Positions 1-9,516 of a stretch of 25,095 nucleotides of DNA are shown here, one piece after another. Every line of letters begins with the position of its first letter. Positions within the stretch are counted from its first letter, which is position 1. The DNA comes from Seminavis robusta (lineage: Eukaryota > Bacillariophyta > Bacillariophyceae > Naviculales > Naviculaceae). Where the stretch lies: positions 1 to 25,095 of the forward strand of contig CAICTM010001647.1 in NCBI GenBank assembly GCA_903772945.1, given 5' to 3'. The notes beneath the pieces are model-generated. The model had not been told where the DNA came from and did not search any database. It saw nothing but the letters and a program-made list of their open reading frames with translations. The translations under genes and the position numbers were made by a program.

Positions 1-347
1 ACTCTCTAGGACTCGTCAAGGTACGCAAGGCAAACCGGGCCGCAAAGCATTCAGTGAAACGATCAGAGGCGAAGGCAGTGCGATTCTCCAAAACTCCCGA
101 GGTTGCATTTCGCCATGTGACTCAAGATGAACTGCAGAAGACTTGGTACAAGCCACAGGAATACGACGCATTCAAGGAAGACTGCAAGCGCACAGCAGCT
201 TACTACCGCAACGCACAAGGCGACATTACTCGGCTCGACCCCGTCAAGGTCTGTTTGCGTGGCCTCGAGCAAAACCTCACCAGGATCAGCATCATGTCAC
301 GACGCATCACCATTACCTCCAGCGTCAACATGGTCCTCCACGAACAA
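1..347. repeat. Left arm of long perfect inverted repeat
   Basis: Base n pairs with base 1416-n throughout: position 1 with 1415 and 347 with 1069. The pairing breaks at 348/1068. Reading frames on both strands translate identically in the two arms. The left arm reaches the window edge, so the repeat is probably longer than 347 bp. The arm includes coding sequence of the small gene. Confidence 0.95.
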
Positions 348-476
348 CTATCACAGAAAACCCGCGGACAATCCAACCCTGAGAAGGTCAGAGAAGTTTG
401 CATGGCCATGTCAGAAGCATCTCGTAGACGGGCCATCACTGTGGCGTCATTCGACGAAAAGCTTGCCAAGCTGTAG
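1..476 (+). CDS. Small diatom-type conserved protein, left copy (5' end outside window)
   Basis: The frame is open from the window edge (first full codon at 3) to a TAG ending at 476. By comparison with the duplicate at 1051-1437 the true start lies a few codons left of the window, giving about 165 aa. The N-terminus is basic. The centre reads TWYKPQEYDAFKED, then CLRGLEQ, then a helix-rich basic tail ending VLHEQLSQKTRG and a segment rich in Ala, Met and Ser. The order W-Y-x(3)-E-Y, RGLE, VLxEQ matches a short protein family that I remember as expanded in diatoms with no known function; this is recollection, not a search. No signal peptide, membrane segment or catalytic motif is visible. The first 347 bases are repeated in inverted orientation at 1069-1415. 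This copy keeps a full C-terminus and is probably the functional one. Confidence 0.6.
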   Translation, partial: SLGLVKVRKANRAAKHSVKRSEAKAVRFSKTPEVAFRHVTQDELQKTWYKPQEYDAFKEDCKRTAAYYRNAQGDITRLDPVKVCLRGLEQNLTRISIMSRRITITSSVNMVLHEQLSQKTRGQSNPEKVREVCMAMSEASRRRAITVASFDEKLAKL

Positions 477-1068
477 GCACTGCAGACCTGGACTCATTGA
501 ATAACGGGATACAACTAACAGACCATTCATAACGGGATAACTATATCATAATCATCTCCTAATCTCCTCCTCCAGAAGCCTTGTCTCCGCCTTGCTTGAA
601 TGTATTCCCAAATCTTTTGCAGTAGACTCGACTCATGGGAGTTCTCCTGCTCATGTCATAGTTGGTTCGCATGCGCAGTTGCCTGGCATAATAGTTGCCA
701 CTGGCTTCTGAATAAAATAGCTGGGCAGTCGCACAGGAAGCATCATGGGACAGCATGTCATTGCTTAGCTAGTAGGTAGTCGCATAGGAAGCATCATGTG
801 ACGGGCAACGTCCTGGCCACGAAGGTGGACTCGTAAGCTTTCTTTGCGACGACCGTTCGCAGCGCATCATATGTGCCTTGTGCCTGCTTCAAGCGAAGTG
901 CACAGGTACGTTAGTCTAGTCTCGTCTCGTCCAGTTCTGCCAGAATCGACTCAATGCTGCTCATTTATACTGATCCAATTTGATCCAAGTAATCAACACG
1001 GCAGGAACCAATGCCACTGGAAGAATCGAATCGAATCTGCTATTCTTCTTCTACCTTGGCTCCATCCC
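348..1068. other. Spacer between inverted-repeat arms
   Basis: This 721-bp spacer holds the last 43 codons of the left gene copy (to 476) and then about 590 bp without a convincing gene. It contains a near-identical 25-bp direct repeat at 727-751 and 778-802, plus a CTAGCTAGTAG-like motif near 767. No transposase, tRNA or other RNA gene was recognised. Confidence 0.7.
727..802. repeat. 25-bp direct repeat pair, 51 bp apart
   Basis: Positions 727-751 and 778-802 match at 23 of 25 bases (agtcgcaYaggaagcatcat followed by gKgac). This looks like a small local duplication inside the inverted-repeat spacer. Function is unknown. Confidence 0.8.
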
Positions 1069-1437
1069 TTGTTCGTGGAGGACCATGTTGACGCTGGAGG
1101 TAATGGTGATGCGTCGTGACATGATGCTGATCCTGGTGAGGTTTTGCTCGAGGCCACGCAAACAGACCTTGACGGGGTCGAGCCGAGTAATGTCGCCTTG
1201 TGCGTTGCGGTAGTAAGCTGCTGTGCGCTTGCAGTCTTCCTTGAATGCGTCGTATTCCTGTGGCTTGTACCAAGTCTTCTGCAGTTCATCTTGAGTCACA
1301 TGGCGAAATGCAACCTCGGGAGTTTTGGAGAATCGCACTGCCTTCGCCTCTGATCGTTTCACTGAATGCTTTGCGGCCCGGTTTGCCTTGCGTACCTTGA
1401 CGAGTCCTAGAGAGTTCTTTCTTGTCATGTTGCACAT
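1051..1437 (-). pseudogene. 3'-truncated inverted copy of the small conserved gene
   Basis: Reading leftward from ATG at 1437 (or the in-frame ATG at 1428) gives a 128-aa frame. Its start MCNMTRKNSLGLVKVRK supplies the N-terminus missing from the left copy. From base 1415 down to 1069 it is identical to that copy, including TWYKPQEYD and RGLEQ. At the repeat boundary the frame leaves the family and stops after five unrelated residues at 1051, losing the last 43 residues including the C-terminal helix. The break falls exactly where the inverted repeat ends, so the duplication itself truncated the gene. It could be transcribed but is unlikely to make a full family member. Tail-to-tail with the 1-476 copy. 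Confidence 0.7.
1069..1415. repeat. Right arm of long perfect inverted repeat
   Basis: Reverse complement of 1-347 with no mismatch that I could find. The right limit at 1415 is set by the window edge of the other arm, not by an observed end of homology, so the true arm may run further right into 1416 and beyond. Confidence 0.95.
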
Positions 1438-3840
1438 CCTTGGCTTTGAATTGTTATGCTTTGGGAAGAGATTTGTGGGGTATCGGTGTCCGTTGGAGAG
1501 AATTTGATTTTGTGATCACATGAGACACTCGAAACCAAGTGCCAGCATTGACAATGCCTTCTCTTGAGTTGAGTCTTGGGGTTGTGTATAAGTCTGAGAG
1601 CATTGACTTCCCAAACCAGCAGCAGAACAGTGCAAACAGAAAGCAACCTCAATGCTCAGTGGCCATGCTAAACAAACTGTTTTGCGTTTTCGAATTTTGA
1701 GCATACAGTTTCTACGCATGGCATTCCACTTCCAGTCATATGACTAAAAATGACTAGTTTTGTTCTCCACCCACCTTCCTCCCTCCTGCTGTCTTCTTAG
1801 CGAGCTTACAGGAGTGTTCCCAATTTTTCAAGTTCATTGTCCTTTTTTATTCGCTTATAACCTTTGAAATGGGACTACTAAGTACATCATATGTGTGTGC
1901 TAAGTAGCTGTGGCCGCAGAGCCCGTACCGAAAGCTTCTCACGTGCTTTCTCACAATTTGCTCTTGTTGCAAAATTTGCAGGGGCCACTTCGGATGGTGT
2001 CATTACAGTATTGGTTTTGTGACCAAACTTACTTGTTCCCAAGGAGGTCTTGAGCTGTCGAGCTAGTACCGGTATTAATTAACAGCAGTGTTCTTGCTTT
2101 TCCGATATGGATAGTCTGAATGCTGGCATTGTTTTTAATCTGCCACTCCAATGACTCCAATACATTGACACAAAGTGTTTGTGGCATTGGTAACATATCG
2201 ATCGGGCTACCCCAAGAAGGCACTGTACTCTACCTAGCTAGCTAGAATCTCACTTGGACTTGTGAAAATGCCTGTAGATTGATTGCATGGATCGATTTCC
2301 AGGCATCCTGTGCTCTTTTGTGCAGACGGGGGTGGACGGAAAACACACAGCAACAAAGTGTTCAGAGTCATCCACGGACTTTTGGATCTTGGCTGTCAAT
2401 AAGCAAGTTATTTGGTCAAACGAGCGATTGGCATTTCCTTAGCTTTGATAATGGCACGGAAGAGGGTTGACTCGAGGACCCGGACTCGACTTTCACTCGT
2501 TTGCTTCCTGTAGATCTCTGGGTAGCTCGCTCGTGGGCTGCCTTGGTACCGAAGGCCTCAGTGGGAAAGAAACGTTCGAGCCTGCAACTACTTGGCTCGC
2601 CTTACCACCGGTACTTTGCTCGCCTTGCTACCGGTACCGGTACCGCGCGCGCTATGGAGTATGGAGTATGGAGGTGATAGGTGATGGGATGAAACGAAAA
2701 CCTCCTCCCTCTCCCAGTGCCGGTACCAGGTAGCGGTAGTGGTCCAGAAAAGGATGTAGCCTTGCTTCTTTTCTTCAGCTACCGTGACGTGTACATGACC
2801 TGCCCGGAGAAGCAACGGCCAGGCCAATTCCATTCCCGATCAACCTTCAATCAGAAAAGCTTTGCCAGCGCTGAAAGCATTGCTCTCTCTGTCCGGGACG
2901 CTTCAGAGATTGCCAAGCTTCAGCATTCGTTTTGCAGAGCTTCTATCTTCTTCAGGTCTTCAGAGAAGAAGTGGATAGTAGAATCCTTCATGAAACGACG
3001 AAGGAATCGGACCAAAACTCGTGGGTAACTACCTTCGGTGCCGGTACAGCCAAGGATCCGATACCTCCTCGATGTCATTGTCATAATCGCTCGCCCCAGC
3101 GAGCTATCCACGTCGACGGTAAAGGATTGATGTAACAGAATCCTAATGGGGCAACATTTCTGAAGCGCGGATATTCAAATGGTCGCCCCTTGGCGGTTGT
3201 CTCGAAAGCAGGTGTCGGCTGCGGTATTGATAATAATATACTATTAGTCGCTACGGGTACGTAGCCACGGTCCGCCCAAACATGCGAAGGTGTTCAAGGA
3301 CGCGAGGGTTCTCCTTTTCAAGTTAGTTTCCAAGCAAACCCTCGTACCAGGTAGTTGTGAAGTGAAGTGGCAACGGTAATGTGTATGCAGGGTGGTCGTT
3401 TACTCTAGCTAGCTAAGGGCTGGCTGAGGAGCATTGATGGAAATCATGAGCTAGAACAGCCAGTACGTAGCAGCTGTACCAAAAGCACAAATCGAAAATC
3501 ACTTTCTAATTGCTTTTTCGAGGGAGCTACAGTTGCCATGGTCCAAGTCACCCATGACGTCCACTTTTTTGTCAACATGCAAAGCAGATACAGCCAGAGC
3601 ATTCGATGAAACAATGTCAAGAAAGCAGGGAGAGATCAAAACATAGAACTGAGCGTGATACGGTACCCGCATCAAAGCCAACAAACAGTGCATCCCAGAG
3701 ATTAATCATTTCAAGTTTCTCTCTCCTTCATCATAAGGTTGGGACACAACTGCGTCGTCCAGGGACCCCCACTCAGTACGGTATCATCAACTACACTGCA
3801 TACCAACCATACTAGTATAATATTTTGCAAGGCTAGAATG
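1438..3840. other. Gene-poor intergenic region (2.4 kb)
   Basis: Only short overlapping frames occur here (longest 103 codons, at 2717-3028), none with recognisable domains. The part next to 1437 is presumably the promoter of the truncated small gene. Structure seen: CTAGCTAGCTAG near 2234 and 3404, the palindromic string taccggtaccggtaccg at 2629-2645 followed by an alternating GC run, and a short ggagtat repeat at about 2654-2672. No RNA gene was recognised. Confidence 0.6.
2629..2645. repeat. GGTACC/ACCGGT palindromic run
   Basis: The bases are taccggtaccggtaccg, overlapping self-complementary KpnI- and AgeI-type hexamers. The same motif recurs in most other intergenic stretches of the window (7037, 7565, 9914, 14978, 16121) but only rarely in coding regions. 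Confidence 0.7.
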
Positions 3841-6462
3841 TTAGCACCAATCTTCTACTAGATTCTCAAAGGCGCTGTAGAGATGAGACTCCCGTATAGC
3901 AGCTTTCAATCTGTCACGTTCCGGTTTGGTGGCCTCCAATGCATCGATCGAAGCCATGTCGTTACTATACCATGAATAGTGACTGAACACGTCTTCTGTA
4001 AAACCGAGTTCAGCTTCAAAGTCGAGGATCTCCTCAGCATCCAGACGGAGAGCCAGCTGCTGCACTGTACCTGATTCTTCTGTGTTGTCACCGCTCGGCT
4101 GAATACCAGACTCAGTTTTATTCTTCAATATAGATACGGGTTGCTTTGGAGAAGGCGGGTCCTGTCTCTCGTTGGTGTCTTCATCTGTCGAGTCGTAAAG
4201 GTGTTGGTTCTTTCGGGAGGGAATCGAAGCCCGGTGAATTCGAGCTAGATCATGGAGTTTCTTCTTGGAGGGCCCGTCAAACCCCCCACGACTATGAGCA
4301 CTGTTGCAAGGAGAGTATGGCGTCAAAGGTGGAGGGGGCGTCAGTGTGAGGTCAGCATCATCAATGCTACTTCGCCCTAAAGTGGCCCTTTGTGTTGTGA
4401 CGGGTGTCTTGAGCAGTGACTCCGGCTGTGAAGGAACGGACGATAACGATGTCCTCTCTTGACTTTGACTGCCAGTATCGTTATCGGGATCACCTTGTGT
4501 GAGGTCGCGGATTGAAAACAGTTTCTGAAAATTCTTGGGTCTTTGTTTGCGAGCGTCTGACTGTTTGTTGCTGTTGTTGGATTTTTCACGACCTTGCTCA
4601 GATCTACTCATATCCATATCAGAGTTTCGTGAACGAGAAAGAGACCTGGTTCTGGAGTTCTCTCCCTTTTCTTTCCTCTTTGCAGGTCCTTTGTTCACAC
4701 TTTTGGATCGTTGTCTGGCTGCTTCTTTCATAGACTCACTGAGTTCATCGGTTGTCGACTTTGGTTTGTCCTCCCTGGTAGTCTTGCTGGTGTTGCCAGT
4801 GCTACCTCGATGCTGTCGACTGCTACTACTGCGTCTGGTACTTCGCGACCTTGCTCGATCTGTCTTTTCTGTCTGTTTTTCCACAAGACGCCCCGAAGTT
4901 GCTAGTGCATGGTCGCTCGGGCTGACCTGCTTTGAAGTTTGTGCCTTGGAGAGAGGAGGTGCCTTGATCATTGAAACACTACCATTCTTGGAGGATGACT
5001 TGCGCGATTTCTTTTCTTTGGCAAAATTGGCGGGCATGGATACGCAACTTCGATCACCGCTCATTGGAGATGACAAGTCTGAATTTCCCTTGGATGTGTC
5101 TTCTGGCTCCTTCTTGCGCCGTGAATTGCATTGATTTAAAAATTCGGAAAGCTCTTGTGTTGATATGCTGCCAGCACTCTTTTTGGACTTGCGTGATGAT
5201 GATTTGGATGACGATATCTTGGATTTTCTGGATCTTTTAGATTCCTCTGGCAAGACGGGCAAACTGGAAAAACTTTGTCGAAATTGGTGCTGCGAGCTTT
5301 GGTGATGATTGTGAAGCTGGTGCAAGCTCCCTCCCGGTCGCTGCTGTGGGTCGTCTGAGAGACTTCGACGGAAGGATCGTCCTTCTCCTCCTTCAGACTG
5401 GACGGTTCCGCCCAAGGAGACGCTGTCTTGGAAGCAAAAGGCATCATCTTCTTCTCGAAAGGATCCACTGCTATTCAAAGCATCCTCAATGTTGTTTTGT
5501 CTGCTGCGTGTTCGACTGCTGGATCGACTCCGGGTCATTTCGCGGTAGGTTCGTGTATTGCGCACTGCACTTTCTCCACCGTGATAGGACAAATTCAGGC
5601 TACTCGCCACGGGGGTTTTGTTTCGATTGCGGGATCGTGAAATGCTGGTATAGGCACTTCGAACTTCCAACATTTCTTCCGTCTCTGGGGGTCGACTGGA
5701 ATTCTCATTTTGCATAAAGGAAGTCAAGGACTGCTTGTCACTGCTTTGTCCCTTTTTCGATTTGGAGGAGGATTTCTTTTTGGTTTTGCCGTTGCTGCTG
5801 TCTCTTGTCGATATTCTTCTTCTACGACCAGAGGATGACGGTGATGCTAGCAGTTTGCTGTCATCCCCCATGAGCTTGGAGGCGCTCTTGGACCGGCGTC
5901 GGCTGGTCGAAGACGATCGGTGACTCGATGAGGCCATGGCGGCTTCGGCTCGATTGGATGTGCTGCTGCGTCTGGTTCGGGTCCCTCGTTTGGATTGTCG
6001 TTCTTCTTCTTGCAGCCTACTAGACGAGGCTTCTTGCGAATCTTTTATCCTTTCTTCCCAGGAATCATTCACCAGGTTGGCAAATACGGAAATTCCTGTT
6101 TTGGCGGCTTTTGGTGGATTGTGGTCCTCTTCTTTCTTTTTTTCTTCCGATGCATCAACAGACACCCGTCTTCTTCGTGTTCGACTCTTGCCATCCGGTG
6201 GTGGAGTGGACGTCGAAACACTGGAACTATCCAGGCTGCTTCGTTTGGGTGTGTGTTGTGGGCTGATGGGAGCATTGACAGAGGGGGCCGAACTGCTCGC
6301 TACGGTGCTGCTCGCTGCGGTGCTAGTTGTATGATTTGTTTCACTCGTCAAGGAATTTCGTTTTCGTGTCGACTTTCTCTTGTTGTGGTCGCCATGGTAG
6401 GGACCACTTGCCAGCTTTTCTGACAGAGTCTCTTTGCTGGGACGCGACGACGAAGACGGCAT
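3841..6462 (-). CDS. Ser/Arg/Lys-rich, mostly disordered protein (873 aa)
   Basis: An uninterrupted 873-codon frame runs from ATG at 6462 to TAA at 3841; no intron is needed. No known domain is recognised. The chain is dominated by Ser, Arg, Lys and Thr with many RS, SK and SRSRS clusters. Basic patches such as RTRRRR (about residues 94-99) and KKKSSSKSKK would serve as nuclear localisation signals. Two islands look ordered: about residues 118-160, containing ISVFANLVNDSWEERIKD, and the acidic C-terminal 75 residues, with ILDFEAELGFTED and SWYSNDMASIDALE and ending AFENLVEDWC. There is no signal peptide or membrane segment. The RS-rich make-up suggests a nuclear, phosphorylated RNA- or chromatin-associated protein, by composition only. 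Long frames on the opposite strand are shadows of this biased sequence. Confidence 0.85.
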   Translation of the reverse strand: MPSSSSRPSKETLSEKLASGPYHGDHNKRKSTRKRNSLTSETNHTTSTAASSTVASSSAPSVNAPISPQHTPKRSSLDSSSVSTSTPPPDGKSRTRRRRVSVDASEEKKKEEDHNPPKAAKTGISVFANLVNDSWEERIKDSQEASSSRLQEEERQSKRGTRTRRSSTSNRAEAAMASSSHRSSSTSRRRSKSASKLMGDDSKLLASPSSSGRRRRISTRDSSNGKTKKKSSSKSKKGQSSDKQSLTSFMQNENSSRPPETEEMLEVRSAYTSISRSRNRNKTPVASSLNLSYHGGESAVRNTRTYREMTRSRSSSRTRSRQNNIEDALNSSGSFREEDDAFCFQDSVSLGGTVQSEGGEGRSFRRSLSDDPQQRPGGSLHQLHNHHQSSQHQFRQSFSSLPVLPEESKRSRKSKISSSKSSSRKSKKSAGSISTQELSEFLNQCNSRRKKEPEDTSKGNSDLSSPMSGDRSCVSMPANFAKEKKSRKSSSKNGSVSMIKAPPLSKAQTSKQVSPSDHALATSGRLVEKQTEKTDRARSRSTRRSSSSRQHRGSTGNTSKTTREDKPKSTTDELSESMKEAARQRSKSVNKGPAKRKEKGENSRTRSLSRSRNSDMDMSRSEQGREKSNNSNKQSDARKQRPKNFQKLFSIRDLTQGDPDNDTGSQSQERTSLSSVPSQPESLLKTPVTTQRATLGRSSIDDADLTLTPPPPLTPYSPCNSAHSRGGFDGPSKKKLHDLARIHRASIPSRKNQHLYDSTDEDTNERQDPPSPKQPVSILKNKTESGIQPSGDNTEESGTVQQLALRLDAEEILDFEAELGFTEDVFSHYSWYSNDMASIDALEATKPERDRLKAAIRESHLYSAFENLVEDWC

Positions 6463-7488
6463 CGTTGCGGTCTTGGACAGCGCTATTATGTAAGGCAGCT
6501 ACTGGTAGCGAGAGTGATAGCCACTTTCAGCAGAACATGAGGATGGAAAGAGTGGTACTGTATGGAATCCAACGCACAGAAGGCACTGTGCTAGCTAGCT
6601 AGTAGCAGTTGTGGGGTCTGAGAAGTATCGGTTTTCTGGGTACGGTCTTGGGAAGCACGCTGAGCGTTGTCGTTGTCCATGAATACACAAGCAACAAACA
6701 ACCCTGGAGTTATTGAATGCAGATACAAAGAGATTTCTCTGGAGATGATGAACAAGAGTGGTGGTTGACGGTGCTTGTGGGGTTGGAAGCCAGACCATTA
6801 CCATGGTGGTGCTCTTCGACCTTCGGCCTTCGGCAGACCCAAAGCGAGAACGCGAGAGCAGCACATGGGAATGAAACGAGAACGAAGTCACGCACGGTCC
6901 CGTCTCGGGAACCGACTGTTTTTACCTACCCAACCAGGACAAGCCTACAGTACTGTACAGTACTGTGGCCATCCTCCAAGCATTGCCAGAAGACGTCCAG
7001 AAGAGATCTGACAAACCGGTACGTACCTGTACCCCAGGTACCGGTACAGGTCGCGATGAAATAAATGGTGATAAATTTGCAAAGAGCTATGAAATTGTGG
7101 TGCGGACCTGCAGAAGCCGCAAGGATCCCAGCACGGTACGGTATGGCACAGCCTCAAGATGCAGGCAAGAAGCATGAAGCGGAAGCCAGAAGTCAATCGC
7201 ACCCACCATGATCGCTCCGCACCGCTCTTTGCATATCTCCACACATTCTTGCAAGAGAGCTTTACCCAAGGCGAAGCCTGCGTCTTGCTGCAGATGCACC
7301 GGAATCTAGCCATACAGCCTCGTCACACAGCCAACGATGCAAAAATGAAGCAATGCCTGGTAGTAGCTGTCCGGAAGCATGCAGACCCGCAGCGTCACTT
7401 CTCCTGCAACAGGAGATCGGCATCATTATTTGGCCAGCCAGTCAGGCTCGGATTGAATCATTCGTACCGACCGGATTCGTTTGATTTG
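6463..7488. other. Intergenic region 5' of the 873-aa gene
   Basis: About 1 kb with no recognised gene; several overlapping frames of 60-146 codons on both strands lack family features. It should contain the promoter and 5' leader of the reverse-strand Ser-rich gene. CTAGCTAGCTAG lies near 6590, tacagtactgtacagtactg near 6949, and ggtaccggtac at 7037-7047. Confidence 0.55.
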
Positions 7489-7662
7489 AAGTGGCAATTT
7501 TGCTTGATCCGAATGCACGAAGGGTTTTGGCAACCGAGCTTTGGAAGGTTGCATCCTGTCTCCTGTACCGGTACCACTAGATGCAGAAAAGTCTTTTGAG
7601 TGGTGATTACTGCAGTATTATTAGCTAGGAGTTACGCCAAAGGTGTCACCAGTGCCACCTAT
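7489..7662. repeat. Degenerate direct repeat, copy A (3' of the NTPase-nuclease relic)
   Basis: Matches 9517-9666 in the same orientation with small insertions. The best block is 29 identical bases at 7536-7564 against 9574-9602 (begins gagctttggaaggttgcatc). Shared stretches continue through accactag-tgcagaaaag, tttgagtg and cagtgccaccta. The right end lies next to the stop of the reverse-strand gene at 7667. Confidence 0.75.
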
Positions 7663-7666
7663 TCGA

Positions 7667-9292
7667 TCAATCTCTTAGGTTCTTCTTCAAAAGAGGGCGC
7701 TCTCGCATTTTGATTTCCACCGACTCAAAGTTTGTGGAAAAGTAGAGAGTACAATGTTCGTGCATGGATTTCACTTTTTTACTCCCACGAGGTCCTCTGC
7801 AGTCCACGATGATGTGAGCCTTGTGCCCAACCGAACGATATTTCCCGTTATTCGGATCAAAGAGTTTTTCGTGTTCGTTGATCTTGTCCCCGTTTCTCAA
7901 AAGCTCAACAGCCCAATGCAAATTGCCAGCAATGTAAAAATCCAGTTCCCCCGTAACTGTCTGCCCGTTGGTGTCGTGAGCAAAGGTATTCAACTCTGGA
8001 CACACAGCAACCTCTTGCGGCAATTGCGGCAATTGCATAGTAAAAGCTTCATTGAAGAGTTGCTGGAGCGCAGCCTCCTTCGGAAAATTTCCAGAGTCGC
8101 ATGACTGTCGGGGACGCCATGCAGACATTGATTCGACCGCCTAGATGACCAGCTCGTCGATTGTCGCCTGTCCGTGTGCCGGGCGATGAAAGAAGTGGTT
8201 GAAATACAGCCATTGGGCCGCCAAACAAATGAATGTTCCCTTGGAGGACAAAATACCTGCGCGCACAAGGTTCACTAGTGCTGGGTCGTCCACACTACCC
8301 TGAGCAGCGTCGATATTGAGGTCATTTGATGGGCCCTGGACGATGGTTTTCCCAACCGCCATTCGTTGCTGATTGTTCATAAGAGCCCGACAGGGAAAAC
8401 ACCGATTCAAATTGACTCGAAATCTGTGGTCTCTCAAAGCATCCAGGGCCTGGGATTCCGACAGGGGTTTGTTCGTGTCCCCGTAAATTCGATGCAACAT
8501 GGAGATGCCGCCACTCAAAACCCCAACGTGGCCACCCGCCAACCGGAGAAGCGTGTCCTTAAAGCCCACACATCCCTTGGCGAAGAAAATTTTACTGACG
8601 TAACCATCATACAAAGTTTCTGCTTCTTCCTTCGACAGCTTGAGGTCCACAATGTGGGGGTACTCGGCGAAGTGGAGAGGAATTGTGCCTTGGGATGCCA
8701 AATCGTAGGTGGCAGCAATGAGGACGTGTACCACAACTTTCCAAAACTTTCCGCCTTGTGCGCGAGCTGTGCATCGTCAATCAAAATCCACAGGTGACGG
8801 TCACTAGTAGTGACAATGAGAGATAATCGAACCACTCGGTTGTTGTCGCCGCTGTTGTTAGCTATAAGAGCTTTTTCGGTCAAATCCAATAACGACGTTT
8901 TGCCGGTGGCAGGAGGAGATCGTATAATGAAGATTGGCTTGGCTCGCTTCCGGATGCTGTGGACCAATTCTTTACGGTCAAGCAGTATATCAGCTAGTCC
9001 AATTCCATTTCTCGGGGGAGACGGAGAAAGTTCTTGAAAATCTGGAGGTGTTGCGGGTGGCTGATCAGCATGGTCAACCTTCGGCTTTCCGACTGTGTAT
9101 GTTTGGCCATTCTCAAGAGATTGGAAGCCGAATATGTAGCTACCGTTTGTTTCATTTCTCAGATTGAGAGCTTGGAGACTCCGGAGAAGTGCCGAGAACT
9201 CTGCGTCGTTGGAAGGGCAACTCGCTCCTTCTCGCCGCTACAGTCGTACAGCAACAATAGTCTAGTGATGGTATGGATTTCTTTTCTGCCAT
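7667..9292 (-). pseudogene. Decayed Crinkler/RHS-type P-loop NTPase plus PD-(D/E)XK-like nuclease gene
   Basis: The reverse strand carries, in order, an N-terminal part, a P-loop NTPase and a nuclease-like domain, spread over three frames. The NTPase has Walker A (SPPATGKTS, about 8918) and Walker B-like ILIDDAQ, then the sensor-like IAATYDL segment and GGHVGVL. The C-terminal part (7667-8128) has GELDFYIAG followed by WAVELLRNG, an acidic pair like that of PD-(D/E)XK nucleases. NTPase plus nuclease is the layout of Crinkler/RHS-type effector proteins (Zhang, Burroughs and Aravind). Breaks: a one-base frameshift at the short A run 8743-8746 (T run on the coding strand); an in-frame TAG at 8141-8143 between the two domains; and a frame change near 9190-9240 between the ATG at 9292 and the NTPase frame. 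Unless these are sequencing errors the gene is dead. In oomycetes and fungi such proteins can be host-directed; in free-living algae the role is unknown. Confidence 0.7.
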
Positions 9293-9516
9293 CGTCGATT
9301 CGATTCTGATGAGTCCCGTGAATGTTGTGAGAGAATCGAAGATCGACCTACCGGTACAGGTAGACTATGCATCTGACCGAAGAAATCACGTACTAGTAAA
9401 ACCGTTCTTTAACGTTTCGTTGCGTAAATCCTACTTTCAGTCACGGGGCATCATGGCATAATCAAAGAACTGTGAAATTGTGGTACCGGGTACAGTCGTA
9501 CCACAGTTGCTTTGTA
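9293..9516. other. Short intergenic stretch 5' of the NTPase-nuclease relic
   Basis: Presumed former promoter of the reverse-strand relic. It contains ctaccggtacagg at about 9350 and ggtaccgggtac at about 9482. No gene was recognised. Confidence 0.5.

Noticed and set aside
1..1415. Inverted repeat read as terminal inverted repeats of a DNA transposon
   Set aside because: The arms contain gene coding sequence, and the 721-bp spacer has no transposase and no visible target-site duplication.
2029..2223. 64-codon reverse frame with a leucine-rich-repeat flavour (ESLEWQIKNNASIQTIHIG)
   Set aside because: It is only one possible repeat, with no continuation in neighbouring frames; too weak to call a gene or relic.
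4535..5134. 199-codon frame on the forward strand inside the 873-aa Ser-rich gene
   Set aside because: It is antisense to a long, compositionally coherent frame; runs of Leu/Ser/Val reflect the reverse complement of RS-type codons.
7159..7599. 146-codon forward frame near the NTPase-nuclease relic
   Set aside because: It runs into direct-repeat copy A and palindromic DNA, has no recognisable motif, and copy B does not conserve the frame.
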